Positions 43,975-54,862 of a stretch of DNA of 64,000 bases are shown here, one piece after another; position 1 is the first letter of the stretch; each line of letters starts with the position of its first letter. This DNA comes from Forficula auricularia. Lineage: Eukaryota; Arthropoda; Insecta; Dermaptera; Forficulidae. A program made the position numbers and the translations under genes. The DNA is taken from NCBI GenBank assembly GCA_024734495.1, contig JALMQS010000153.1:12357548-12421547 (forward strand), written 5' to 3'. Under the pieces are notes generated by a model. The model had not been told where the DNA came from. It saw only the letters and a list, made by a program, of their open reading frames with translations, and did no database searches.

Positions 43975-44605
43975 TTATTTTTAAATTGTCGGTTCAATCT
44001 TAAAAGATTTTAACTTATATGTTGTTAATCATTATTCTTATAACATAGAGTTAGGGCTTTAAGAGCAAACCAAGTGGGCAACAGATCTGGGCCCCCTCGT
44101 GAGATATACCCATCGCATCGACTTTCAAGAGTAACATCTTTAATTTGTATTAAAAAATAATATCTCTTGAACTTAGTCGTTTTTAAGTGTGACTTCTATG
44201 GAGAATGTGACTGAGGAAATGGGTACTTTGGGATCCTACCACACCATTATTTAAAAAAAAAACAGCATAAATTTTAAAATATTGTAGTGATTTGCAAATA
44301 GCATTATCGAAAGAAAATTTGACATCGATGACTTCGAATTTAGAAAGTTACCAATAATCCCAATTATGAACTCAATAACTTAAAAAACATAGGAAATATG
44401 AAGCCTTTTGTGTTTAAGACCCCAAAATCAACAATTCCCCATTTTTCAGGTCAGGGGTCAAATTTTGAAAAAATGAGAAAGCCATTGAATGAAGTTGAAA
44501 TCTTAAATGAAAAATTGCTGTAAAACTCAATATACTTTAATGCTCAACGATGATGAAAATGTTCGTCGACTCAAAAGAAGAAAAACCTATCAACTATATT
44601 TATTT

Positions 44606-44678
44606 ACAAAGAGAAACAAAGAGGTTGTCCTCTGCTTGATGCAAATAAACAGAGGACAACCTCTTTGTTTCTCTTTGT
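44606..44678. repeat. Perfect 29-bp hairpin with shared outer flank
   Basis: 44606-44634 (ACAAAGAGAAACAAAGAGG then TTGTCCTCTG) is exactly inverted at 44650-44678 around a 15-base loop. The right flank, CTCTGCTACTCTCGGCAAAA, matches the flank of the hairpin at 5281-5399 (TTCTGCTACCATCGGCACAA), although the hairpin arms themselves are unrelated. Confidence 0.9.
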
Positions 44679-45329
44679 GAATCAACAACTCTGCTACTCT
44701 CGGCAAAACAAAAACTTTTCAATTATATTTATTTAACTATATTATTTAATTTTAAATAATATTAATCTTTATTTATGGATATCAGCTGTGAAGCCCGCAT
44801 TCGGCAGGCATCTTGCTGGCCATGGGGCCACATCCCCTGGACTCCGATGTCATCCCGCACGCCGGCCCGGTACGCCAATGGTATAATAAAATAATTTATA
44901 ATGGCCTTAGAAAATTATAGATTTTAAATTATTTTTGTATTACCCTGTATTTATTTATGGCCAAAACACGGTAAATCAGAGAGATCACGCCGTCCTCGTC
45001 GGGCAAGCCAATTATTTTAATAGATAATATTAAGTGAGGAATTTTATTTTATACATATTTGCCTAAAATGTGCTATAATTATATGAAAACCCAAGTCTTT
45101 TGATAATTGTTTTAATAATTGGTTAAGATACTTGGTGGCATGTATTGATAGAGAATTATTTATTTTACATCTATCTTAGAATTATCTTATGGGACAATTA
45201 TTGATTTCTATTTCAGGCATCGAGACACAATTTTTTAAATTAATTATTTTTTAAATCAGAAATTTAAAGAAAAAAAAAAGGAAAATCCCTTTTTTCTTTT
45301 TTTTTTTTTTTTTTTGTAATTTTACTCCT

Positions 45330-45540
45330 GGATTAAGATCGAAGCTTCAAGGGTAAGCTTGTTAATCTGTGCTTAATTAATTATCATCCTTTAATCCTGA
45401 AGCCGATCGCTCTAAAGCAGATGCGATCCCTCTTCATTAAGGTCGCAGATGTAGTCAAATACTCAAGATACAATTAACTCAACTGCGAAACACCAAATAA
45501 GTTGCAATTTAGTTTTGTGTTGGAATGCGGATCATTAAGC
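45330..45540. other. GC-richer island with paired GGATTA words
   Basis: Unique in the window. CTGGATTAAG and TTTAATCCTG are Otx/Bicoid-type words in inverted arrangement about 60 bp apart. No readable frame. Possible regulatory element; inference. The stretch 44780-45010 is another GC-richer piece without recognised content. Confidence 0.25.
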
Positions 45541-45676
45541 ATTTGAGTTTAAGCAAACAATATATAAATACGTTTAATAATATTATTTTATAAATTTTAT
45601 AAGAAATCACTTATAATCAAGAATTAATTTTTAATATAATAAAAATCAAATATAATAAAACACATATAATATAATA

Positions 45677-45898
45677 CAGGGGTTTTTAAACTTATGTAGT
45701 CCGAGGACCCCCTCTTGAACAACATTTTTTTTGCGGATCCCAACCCTAGGCATTTTACATCGTTCTTGAGGCTCTGCGTTTCTTGCCTTTTCATCGACTT
45801 CTTTGACTGTTTGCAAACATTTTTTTATATTTTCGCGAACCCCCGGTAATGGCTACGCGGACCCCCAGGACTACTGTACCCCAGCTTAAGAATCGCTG
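45677..45898. mobile_element. hAT-like MITE with perfect 8-bp duplication
   Basis: Starts CAGGGGTTTTTAAACTTATG and ends CAGCTTAAGAATCGCTG. ATATAATA is duplicated exactly at 45669-45676 and 45899-45906. Interior GTCCGAGGACCCCC and GCGGACCCCCAGG match the relatives at 18277 and 34876. It is 222 bp and non-coding. Confidence 0.9.
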
Positions 45899-46069
45899 AT
45901 ATAATATATAGTACCTGGAGGCACCGAGCGATGCTCGTTAACTTATTCCTTCAGTTAAAAGCTTTATTTTAATATTATTTTTAATTTAAAATTCTGATAA
46001 AAAGGTCGATTTTTATTTGAGAGCCGTTTTCAAATTAAAAAAAATACAAAAATATATAATATTCGCCCA

Positions 46070-46165
46070 CTGTACCCCCCACCTCAACCCCGCTCGACCC
46101 CACCCCCGAAACCTCGCCCTACCCTTGAATCCCCCACCACTGCACCCCACCTCATGCACCTGTTT
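46070..46165 (-). repeat. C-rich tract resembling the G-rich part of the 53974 Helitron
   Basis: CCACC, CCCCAC and ACCCC words mirror the inverted G-rich stretch at 54390-54530. It may be a piece of the same Helitron family, but the hairpin end is absent. Confidence 0.35.
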
Positions 46166-46169
46166 TGAT

Positions 46170-48950
46170 TCAACCATATGATTCATTTTTATTCATCCAA
46201 TTGTTAATAAATAAAACCTATCAAAATGTGTTGTTTTTTCAGAAAATTGAGACCTGCTTATGCGAAATATATTTTTAAATAAATTCTTGATTATTTTTTA
46301 TTCTATTAAATAATAAAGTTCTTTATAAAATTAATTATAAAACGTTTATTAATATTTCTAACGTTTAGGGAGAACAAAATATGTTAAAATCCACAGTCAC
46401 AATACTTCTTCAAGGCCTTTGAGAATAAAGGATTAACCCAAACCATTGCCTGTCTGGGTACAATAGTAAAAGGAAAACCTTTTTTAAAACCTTAAGAATG
46501 GAATTTTTCTACCTGAGAATAATTAATTTGATTACGATAAAACCCATCAAAAACAATTTTGTCGAATATGTCGAATTGTCACCCCAAAAACCCCCTAACC
46601 CGTGAATTTCATCAAAATCTGTAGAGTCGTTTTCAAAATAGAACCAAGATACAAATATACATATATATAAATAATTATACAATTTTTGCTCGTTTAATAA
46701 GAGTAGATATTAGAGCATGTTGAAATTCAAAAAACATCAAACCATTAAATTTTCAAAAAATAGATATTGTGGGACTCTACAAAGCACTCAAAGTGAAATA
46801 AATTAAATAATAATAATAAGTCTGATTTTACTTAGGGAGATTTTTATAGGAAAATTCCAACTTCCGAGATAAAAAGCCTTTTTTTTTATTTTCGACTCTA
46901 CAAACAATTCACCCCTTCCCAAAATAATCTATTTAAATACAACTTTTTATTTCGAGGATATGAATACTTATATATAATCATAAGTTTTTATACATCTAGT
47001 GAATGATGTATGCTTTATGAAAAGCAGTCATTCTTGAAACTCATTTGACCCTTTTCAATTCCACCATTAGCACAACTGAAGAGGCTTACTAGAAAGCATG
47101 TGGTCATGAGTTAGTTTCTTCTTGCATTCTCCATCGGGGCAGAGGTCCATTCCTCAGCTGCTTTAATTTTATCACAGTCATAAAGTGAAACTAAGATAGA
47201 ACATGAAAGGAACAATTTACTGTAGTCTATATAAGCCAATGTGGGCACTGTAACGCACTACACCAGAGATCCTTATGGATAAAAAACTTTTATAGTTCAA
47301 TTTAAACCTTTCTTTTAACCATCAACTATTTTACTTTCTTTTTTTATTATTCAATTTATTAATACTGGGTAACACAAATTTCATTCATTTAGTGATATTT
47401 TTGAATTTCAATTTGAATAAACTCCAATTCGGTTAAAAAATACGAATTAAGGAGTTCTTTAACAAATGCAAAAATTCAAGAAATCTTTGGAACTTGGAAT
47501 ATAAGTCATTAAAAGCATAATACACATACTGTTAAAGTTTGAAGACGATTTACTACACCAAACATGAAATAATTGCAATTAAATATGACATTTTTAACAT
47601 AGGGTAGATAGGGAAAGGGTGGGGATATGATCATTATTTTATTTTTTTTCATTGAAGGACTTTCACCATCTTGATCAAAAACTAATATTTGTTAGAATAA
47701 TATATTTGGAGTAACTTAAAAAAAAAATTGAAATTATTTACAACATAGTTTTGATAAAAAACAAAAAAACAAACATATTTGGGCGACTATCTTTAGTGGA
47801 GGAGATATAAGCACAATGGCTTGGAAACGATCCGACAAGTATGTGTATATACATATAGAGATTTCGTAGTGTGAGTGGACAGTCACGTTAAAAAAACATA
47901 ACCTAAAATTTTAGTTCCGTTCATATTCATAGAGTGGTTACGAGGCTAAAACTTTTTGTGTGGATTGTCGCGAAAGAGCCTCCTTAAGTGAATTTATTCG
48001 CAAGATTTAACTTATTTAACTAAACAAACCCTTTTCCGCTGAGAACTGAAACAGCCCTGGATGTACACTAGATCAATGACTGAAACCGGCCATTATTCTA
48101 AGGACTCTGAATTCAAAGGATTCTTTACTTTGATGAACATATCATTCTCATGACTGTAATATACGTCAAATGCTAAAATATATACAAAAAAATTCCAAGC
48201 CAAATTTGGTCAATTAATTGAATATTTTCGAGGAAACTATGTAATTATATTACACCGTGAACGCTTAATTAGTACTAATGAAAATATTCCCATTTCATAA
48301 TTCATGCATATTTTCATTTCGTTTCCCTCCATTCTAATTAAATCTGTTTTTAAGAAAACTTCACCAGAGATTAAATTAAATATTAAGATTGTTTTCTTTG
48401 ATTTCTCTTTTTTAATTCTCAAAATTGTTAAAAAAAAAATAAAAAAAATTACTCTCTGGTGTTGTGAACGTAACGGATCCCATGGGAACCATTCTATGAT
48501 CTCAGATAAGCTTAAGAAAAATTGAAATAAAAAATACTTGAGAATAAAGTTTGTTTTCATTCATATTACAACAGGATATCTAATCTAAAGTGATTTTCAA
48601 GGTTTAGCCGTTTAAAGAGGCATCTTTTTTCGGTAGGAAAAATATTAGACAGATCAAGAACATCTATATTTTCTTTTTCATTAATTTATTAATTTTAAAT
48701 TATTATGTTTGTTTAAAATTCACACTGGTGAACAATCTTACTTAATAATTAATTCGAATGACACTGGTACTTACACGAACCATGCATGCGTAGGCGTACT
48801 CATTAGACTTTAAGTGCGCATGTTAGTGCTTTAAAAAGTCTAAAATATACATTTATTTGCAACTAAATTTTCTCTGGAGAGAGACGGACTGGTAGAACTT
48901 TTGAAAGTAATGGAAGGCAGCCCATGGGTAGTGAGGAAATAAAAAAAACG
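46170..48950. other. AT-rich DNA, nothing recognisable
   Basis: The stretch near 46600-46680 (ATTTCATCAAAATCTGTAGA and following ATAC repeats) resembles generic 3' parts of insect repeats. The rest has no supported feature; frames at 48237-48560 are low-complexity. Confidence 0.4.
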
Positions 48951-49112
48951 TCACGTACTAAAATTCAACCTAATTGAATACTACAGTTTGTGACTTTAAT
49001 TATCACCATGGGTTCCGTAGTCTTTACCTGAGGACCCTTTAAAGTCACGCTTGCCGCGAGACCGATTACAATACTTTACCCCTGGTTCGCATTGGATAAA
49101 GTAAAAATTAAC
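48951..49112 (+). repeat. CCGTAGTCTTTACC dispersed repeat, single copy
   Basis: CGTCACGTACTAAAATTCAA, AATTGAATACTACAGTTTGT, CCGTAGTCTTTACCTGAGGA and TTGGATAAAGTAAAAATT match the tandem units at 11130-11550. Confidence 0.9.
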
Positions 49113-49508
49113 ACATATCCGAATAAGGTGTAATGTATTCGATTCCTTCCTCCTTTCCTTTCAAACTGTCGGAGGATTCTTCCCTCCTTCTTCAGGGTTT
49201 CAATGGATCAATGAAGGAAACAAATAAAATATTTCCTTCTTCTCTCCACAAAAATGTTTAAAACTTTTTCCTTCCCTTTTCTTAATTACCAAAGAATCAA
49301 AATGAAAAAAAAATTGTTTTTCTATGGTTCTACTAAGGAATAAAAAAGTTTTAAACACTGCTGTGAAGAGAGGAAGGAAGCATTTTATTTGTTTCCTTAA
49401 TTGGCTCCTTGAAACCCTGAAGAAGGAGGGAAGAATCCTCCGAAACGTCGGTTTGAAAGGAAAGGAGGAAGGATTCCAATGAATTACACCTTATTTGGAT
49501 ATGTTTAA
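49113..49508. mobile_element. Inverted-repeat element with hammerhead-like core
   Basis: Arms of about 130 bp (ACATATCCGAATAAGGTGTA, TTCCTTCCTCCTTTCCTTTC, AATAAAATATTTCCTTC and inverted partners). The right core is complete; the left core has lost part of GAAACGTC. The centre includes AAACTTTTTCC and CATAAAAAG-type words. Confidence 0.8.
49408..49462 (+). ncRNA. Hammerhead ribozyme-like motif, best preserved of the GAAACGTC type
   Basis: CCTTGAAACC, CTGAAGA (49417-49423), one unpaired A, stem II GGAGG/CCTCC, GAAA (49443-49446 region), C, GTC, GGTTTGAAAGG. Stem I can pair AAACC with GGTTT and then, past a G-G bulge, CCTT with AAGG. All core bases match. The left-arm partner at 49158-49196 keeps CTGAAGA and stem II but reads GACAG where GAAACGTCG is expected. 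Confidence 0.65.
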
Positions 49509-49699
49509 TGTTTTCTTTCCTCACTACGCCCGGGCTGCCTTTCATTACTTTCAACTAAAATAGAAAGTAGATTAAGATTTTGCAATTGAATATTTAGATC
49601 AGATACATTTACAGATCAAAGGCACTTAAACTTATATTGATACTTCTATTTTTTGAACCTCCCAAATTTTGTTCCCGAAAAAAATGACTTTTATTATAG

Positions 49700-49888
49700 A
49701 ATTATTGGATAAAAATACTTGGTAGGTTTCACATTAAGATATAAAAAAATAAAACGAATTTATTTTTGGAGAATCTTTAATCTCGATATATATATTTCGG
49801 GTGACTAACCCATCTTCAGGAGAAACAGAAAGTAACTATATATATCTTAATGTGAAACCTACCAAGTATTTTTATCCAATAATTTTAA
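49700..49888. mobile_element. Inverted-repeat element with one hammerhead-like core
   Basis: Arms ATAAAAATACTTGGTAGGTT and TCACATTAAGATATA with inverted partners at 49835-49888. The core lies on the minus strand of the left part only. The right flank 49893-49922 has ATGTTTCACCAAGTACCAAC, the shared flank. Confidence 0.75.
49780..49826 (-). ncRNA. Hammerhead ribozyme-like motif
   Basis: Minus strand: TCTC, CTGAAGA (49813-49819), unpaired T, stem II GGGT/ACCC, GAAA (49795-49798), palindromic ATATATATAT tract, C, then GAGA, complementary to TCTC. All core bases are present. Confidence 0.6.
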
Positions 49889-50499
49889 AAAATGTTTCAC
49901 CAAGTACCAACACCAAATTCCTTAAAAACTATTTATTATAGAACCCTTTTATGGTAAATTCCATTTTAGTTGGTTTTTTAAGTTTGAAAATTTTGTAATT
50001 TAATGAAAATTATCTGACAAGAGTCATATTTGTTCCCAGGTCTTCACGATTGGTTTTCGATTGTTCAAGCCGAAATTCTAATCTACTATGGACACCACTA
50101 ATATTGGAATCCCGATGAAAAGACCATCTCTTTCTTAGTATATCATAGTTTACGATTACCTTCCCTTAATGTAAAGTGAATGCATGGTACCTATAATATC
50201 GCTTTATCTATAATTAAAGGTGCCTCTCGATAATTAACTTAAATTTTTCTCAGGTTAATTTATTTTTATTTCCTGTCTATTTTATTTTTCAAAAATTTAA
50301 TAATCTGTATATATCTATGCGTTTAGGTATTTAAATTGTTGATTAAACACAACATATAAATTTTATATTAAAAAGTATAATTAAATATATAATATTGTAA
50401 AGATAAAAGTAAATAAATATTATATCCAATATTCATTTACTATGAGTTGAGATTTCTAGGTCCCTTGTTTCACATTAAAATTAAAAAATAAAAGATGTA

Positions 50500-50550
50500 A
50501 ATTTTTTCAATATATATATTTCGAGCTGTAAGCTTATCTTCAGGAAAGTA
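50500..50550 (-). ncRNA. Hammerhead ribozyme-like motif (left arm)
   Basis: Minus strand: TTTC, CTGAAGA (50537-50543), stem II AGCT/AGCT, C, GAAA (50519-50522), ATATATATAT, T, then GAAA that pairs with TTTC. Core intact. Confidence 0.55.
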
Positions 50551-50589
50551 CAGAATTATAGTTTATATAAGTTATATAATTTATAATTC

Positions 50590-50642
50590 TGTACTTTCCT
50601 GAAGATGAGATTACAGCTTGAAATTGTATTGAAAAAATTTAC
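50590..50642 (+). ncRNA. Hammerhead ribozyme-like motif (right arm)
   Basis: TTTC, CTGAAGA (50599-50605), weakened stem II, GAAA (50620-50623), TTGTAT, T, GAAAAAA. Stem I TTTC/GAAA is kept, and the stem III palindrome has decayed. Confidence 0.5.
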
Positions 50643-51599
50643 ATCTTTTATTTTTTAATTTTAATGTGAAACAAGGGACCTAGAAATCTTAACTCATAGT
50701 AAATGAATATTGCATATAATATTTATTTACTTTTATCTTTATTAAAGGTGTTTCACCTTGCACCAAGACCACAATCTCTATTAATTATATATAATATTGT
50801 CTTATATTTTTTTAAATATGTATATATACATATTTAGTATTTATTATTTTTAGTTGTGTATTAAAAATACATGAGAGATGTATTTTGTGTTCAAATATTT
50901 ATTAGGATTTATTAAATAAATAATCGAGTATCTCCGTTTTAAAGTACAATCATTTTTATATGTAAATATAAAATACACTGAGATACAAAACAGAGCTAGA
51001 TAATTTGTTGTAATTTATCTATTTAGGTTTAAAGAATGAATTTTACATGATTCAGTAAAATACGGAAGAGCAGCTTGTATAATATATAATATAATTTTTT
51101 GTATAATCATTTAGAAAAATGCGGGCGAACAGGGACCTAAACCTTCTGGCTAGAAATTACGCCTTCTCGCTTGTTAATTGATAACATTTTTAAATTAAAA
51201 TATTGTTTTAAGAATATGTTGTGTGTAGGTTTTTTATAATTCAAAAAAAAGATGGTATTATATGAAAAATTCACCTCACTTTGAATAAAAATTATACCTA
51301 TTCAAGATATTAAGCCTTTTTAATTTTTTTTTTTCAAAAATTCTGAAATCTCAAAAGGTCACTTATGTTTGAAAGTATCGTCCCTTTTTGTTATGAGGGT
51401 TGTAAGTCCTCAAGGAAGCTGTTTTTTACTTTATAATAAAAGAAATGTTTCGATAGGGGATTATCTAGTTAATTAATGCTATACATATATGATATCCTGT
51501 AAAAGAAAAAAAAATGGAGGGAAGACAAGAGTAGTTCTCTTCAAAGGTGTATGAAATAAAAAGGTAAAACAATTTAACGTTTATATAAAATTTATTAAT

Positions 51600-52060
51600 T
51601 AATCAACAAAGGGGAAGGTTTTTGATATTGGGGAGTGTGGTGGAGATTGATCAAAGAGAGTGTTTGGGAAAGGTACAGGCCATTTGGAGCCTGGGTCCCG
51701 TTCCGCGATGCCTTGCTCAAAATTGAATGCGCCTTGTGAGGGCTGTGGGCGCTGCTCAAGATATTGAGCGCCAAAATGCCCTTTCTGTATTTGTCCAGAA
51801 AGAAAAGGGTTGGTTTCTTGCCGCTTATTAGGGCAAAGGAGCGTATAGGTTTTGTTGGTCACCAAGCGAGCGGGCGCCAAAAAACATATTTTGCTAAGCG
51901 CGGCTTAGCGATATTGAAGAAAAACCTTGAGTGGTTTCTGACCTAGTAGTAAAGAACCTTTCAGGATATTGCCGCAAGTGGTTTTGGGCAAGGGATTGTA
52001 TACGTTTGGGATTCCGTCAATCGAGCGGACGAGTAAAACATATATATTGCAGTACCTTTC
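51600..52060. other. GC-richer repeat-free island
   Basis: Unlike its surroundings; no copy elsewhere. Contains TTGATCAAAGAG and AATCAACAAAGG (TCF/Sox-type words) and three CCTTTCAGG words. Frames on both strands have no recognisable domain. A regulatory role is inference. Confidence 0.3.
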
Positions 52061-52554
52061 AGGATAAAAGAGAAAAATAATTAAAGAAATGAACACGTAT
52101 AGGATATGAATTTTAGCTATCAGAATATTCTTACCTTTCAGGCCCATACAACTAACGAATAACACACATAGAGTAATTCTAAGAGATGTTTACCATGGGG
52201 AGGTTAATAGTATAAGAACTAGTTGGTGGGGTAGCCAGTGTCTCGAGAACAAAAAAGGTAGTGGGGGTGTAAAGTTTTATATGCCGACAATAGGGGTCCG
52301 AGTGCGATGGCGAAGTTACTGATTTGACTAGTGAAAAATTGTGGCAATTTTGAACGCACTTATATCTAAGATGTTAACGATATTATTTATTTAAATATCA
52401 GACGGATCTCGCCCTCAGGAGTCGAAAGTAAAAAAAAAATCATAACGTTAACATCTTAGATAAAATCATCAGCCTTTTGAGATTTGGGAATTTTTTAAAT
52501 GGTATTTTTTTATTATTTTAAAGTCTTATAATCTTGAATAAAAAATATAAATAT

Positions 52555-53560
52555 TTCTTCAATATAAATTATCTAATTTAGTTACAACTAAACGACGAAA
52601 TATTTACATGAAATCACTTTTTGAAGTCGGTGCTAAACAAACTATATAAGCGAGCTTACCCACCAAGCGTACTAAGTAAGTCCGTCGAGTTCGATTCATA
52701 AAATGTATATGTTTGGCACCGACTTCCAAAAGTGATTTCATGTTAATATTTCGTCGTTTAGTTATAAGTAAATTAGATAATTATTTTATACCTTTTATTA
52801 TATTTTATTTGATTTTTGAGTTCTTATTATTTTGTTTGTTGCATTTAATTTTTTTGAAGTCTGTTTTATTTGTTTTAATAAAATTTATTTTTATTTTTCT
52901 CTTTTTACTGATGTTATTAATAGTGACTTAATATAATACCTTTCATGCATCTTGTAAGAGAAAGCGTCGGGCGAATGAATCAAAAAATGCTAATAAAATT
53001 CAATTCATAAATATAGAAATTCTCTCGAAACGTTTGCGTTTTAAATGAATGTTTTAAGATTTTTTTTATAAAAGATTTTATTAATTATAATTTTGATTAT
53101 TTACCCATAAGAATTGGAGATTTACGATATTTCGTCATTGATCATATCATCAGAACTTTACCAAATTAATATGGTACCACCTCTAAGGTACCCTCTTCCC
53201 AATAAAAAATAATCATCGAAATCAGTGCACGTGGCAAAAAGTTCTCGCTGAACATACATAAAATAAATAAATAAATAAATAGTTTGGTATCTTGCCTATC
53301 TTGGAGCTATACTGATCCAAACGCAAAATGAATCATTAAAATCGGTTCATAAACAAAGAAGTTATGCCTGAACAAACATAACAAAAAAGGTCCAATACCA
53401 TTGAAAAAAAACGGGACCAATCGGAAACTATAGTGAACCCAATGCAAAAAATCACCAAAATCGGTTCACATTTGGCGAAAAAATTGAATAACATAGATAC
53501 AAAAAAAAAAAAAGATCACTCGAATTGATAATCTCCTCCTTTTTTGAAGTCGGTTAAAAA
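52555..53560. repeat. AACCGACTTC-type repeat with internal hairpin, copy 2
   Basis: The hairpin module 52555-52870 (TTAGTTACAACTAAACGACG, TTTTTGAAGTCGGTGC and inverted GGCACCGACTTCCAAAAGTG) aligns with 42483-42800. The right end is CTCCTCCTTTTTTGAAGTCG then GTT, inverted relative to the start of copy 1. Between them lie ATCGGTTCA words typical of the family. An unrelated weak hammerhead-like string lies at 53126-53158. Confidence 0.7.
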
Positions 53561-53973
53561 AGAAAACTTGTAAAATATTCACATATTCAAGAGTGCTTTA
53601 GGAATTGAACTTTTGTTGGTTTGGACGCTCACGTCGTTATTAGTCGATCCGAATTGAAAAGCATGCTGACAGCAGCTGACAAGCTGATCAATCCGGAACG
53701 CCTTTAAGCGCTATTTGTTTATAATCTCGAAATGAATGAAGATTATTATTGATATTAATTATTAATGATAATTATTATTAATGTATTTTATCTGTGTCAA
53801 TTAAAATTTTATATTCTCTTATTTAGATCTATCTACATCATATTATGATAAAATTTATATTTGTATTAAAACCTTGTCACTAGAAAAAATAATTTATTAA
53901 CACAAAAGATCAATCTTCAATAAAGAATAACAATAATCAGAAATCTAAATTGGAATGAAGACCTTAATAAGAA

Positions 53974-54593
53974 TCTATCTATAGATATATATAAAATTAA
54001 GGTTTTGTCTGTACATTGCTCCAAATCACGCCAAATTTTGGTTGCACACGTTTCAAGCAAAGTTATGAACGAAAACACCCTCAACAAAATTCCTGTCTGT
54101 GTGTCTGTATGTCGGTCTGTATGTCTGTATGTTTCCGTCGTTTCCGAAAAGTTGCTCACGTAAAAACGGCTAAAGGGATTATTATGAAATTTCATACATA
54201 CATCAGATGTCTTCTAACTTACGTTTTTAGCTATATAACGTTTTGATATTTTGACCCCAAAAGGGAGTTGGAGGGGCGCACGAATGAAAATTATCAAATA
54301 ACTCCTAAACTATTAACTTTACGGCAAATTTTATTATGAGCAAAGTTGTAGGGGATGTGATTTCTGACAACTTTTGATTGTGGATGTCGCGGGTGGGGGG
54401 TGAGGTGGTGCAGGATTGAGTGGGGGGTTCAGGTGAGGGTCCAGATGCGTAGTAGGGTGGTGCGGTTGGACACGGGAGCATGGTCCGGGGGTGGGAGGTG
54501 CTGGGTGGGGTCCGGGGGGGGTGGAGTTCGTGAGTTTAGGGGGCGTGCCCCCTGGCTAGCGAGAGGGCCGCCAAAGGCGGGCCTTGCAGCTAG
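53974..54593 (+). mobile_element. Non-autonomous Helitron-like element
   Basis: The 5' end TCTATCTATAGATATATATA follows an A. The body has a CTGT-rich stretch (TGTGTGTCTGTATGTCGG). The G-rich 3' part ends with hairpins (GGGGGC/GCCCCC at about 54539-54552, GGCCGCC/GGCGGGCC at 54567-54584), then CTAG (54590-54593) and T. This is the A-TC...hairpin-CTRR-T layout of Helitrons. It is 620 bp and carries no Rep/helicase. It is followed directly by a LINE fragment. Confidence 0.6.
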
Positions 54594-54594
54594 T

Positions 54595-54862
54595 ATTGAA
54601 TAAAACTAGGTTGGAAAAAATCAGAAATCGAGATATCCGGGAGAAATGCGAAATCCAAAACATCGGCGACTGGGTTCAGAGGAGAAGAATAGAGTGGAAT
54701 GCCCACATCTCAAGAATGAATGAAGACAGAATTGTCATAAGGGTGAGAGAGAATGTACCAATTGGAAGAAGAAGCCGAGGTCATCCAATGAAAAGATGGA
54801 GTGACGCTCTGGAAAATACAGGTCCCCGACCTACATAAAAGGAAGAAGAAGAAGAAGAAGAA
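54595..54862 (+). pseudogene. LINE 3' fragment (endonuclease-reverse transcriptase tail) with (GAA)n
   Basis: The frame carries KTRLEKIRNRDIREKC, IGDWVQRRRIEWNAHISRM and GRRSRGHPMKRWSDAL, the very end of the non-LTR retrotransposon proteins often annotated in insects as endonuclease-reverse transcriptase. It stops at 54836-54838, then AAAAG and a (GAA)6-type tail at 54840-54862. All upstream domains are missing, so it is a 5'-truncated insertion. The exact left limit is unclear because it abuts the Helitron end. Confidence 0.75.

Larger units (their letters stand above)
50401..50748. mobile_element. Inverted-repeat element with two hammerhead-like cores
   Basis: Arms of about 150 bp, nearly perfect (AAAGTAAATAAATATTATAT, ACTATGAGTTGAGATTTCTA, CTTGTTTCACATTAAAATTA, AAAAGATGTAAATTTTTTCA). 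Both inner ends carry a core. The right flank from 50750 reads GTGTTTCACCTTGCACCAAG, the shared flank. Confidence 0.85.

Noticed and set aside
47085..47125. CTGAAGA followed by GAAA, a possible hammerhead
   Set aside because: No stem II can form between them and no stem I complementarity is present.
53126..53158. Minus-strand CTGATGA ... GAAATATC, a possible hammerhead
   Set aside because: Stem II pairing is poor and stem I is only about 2-3 bp. It may be a decayed copy, but I do not count it.
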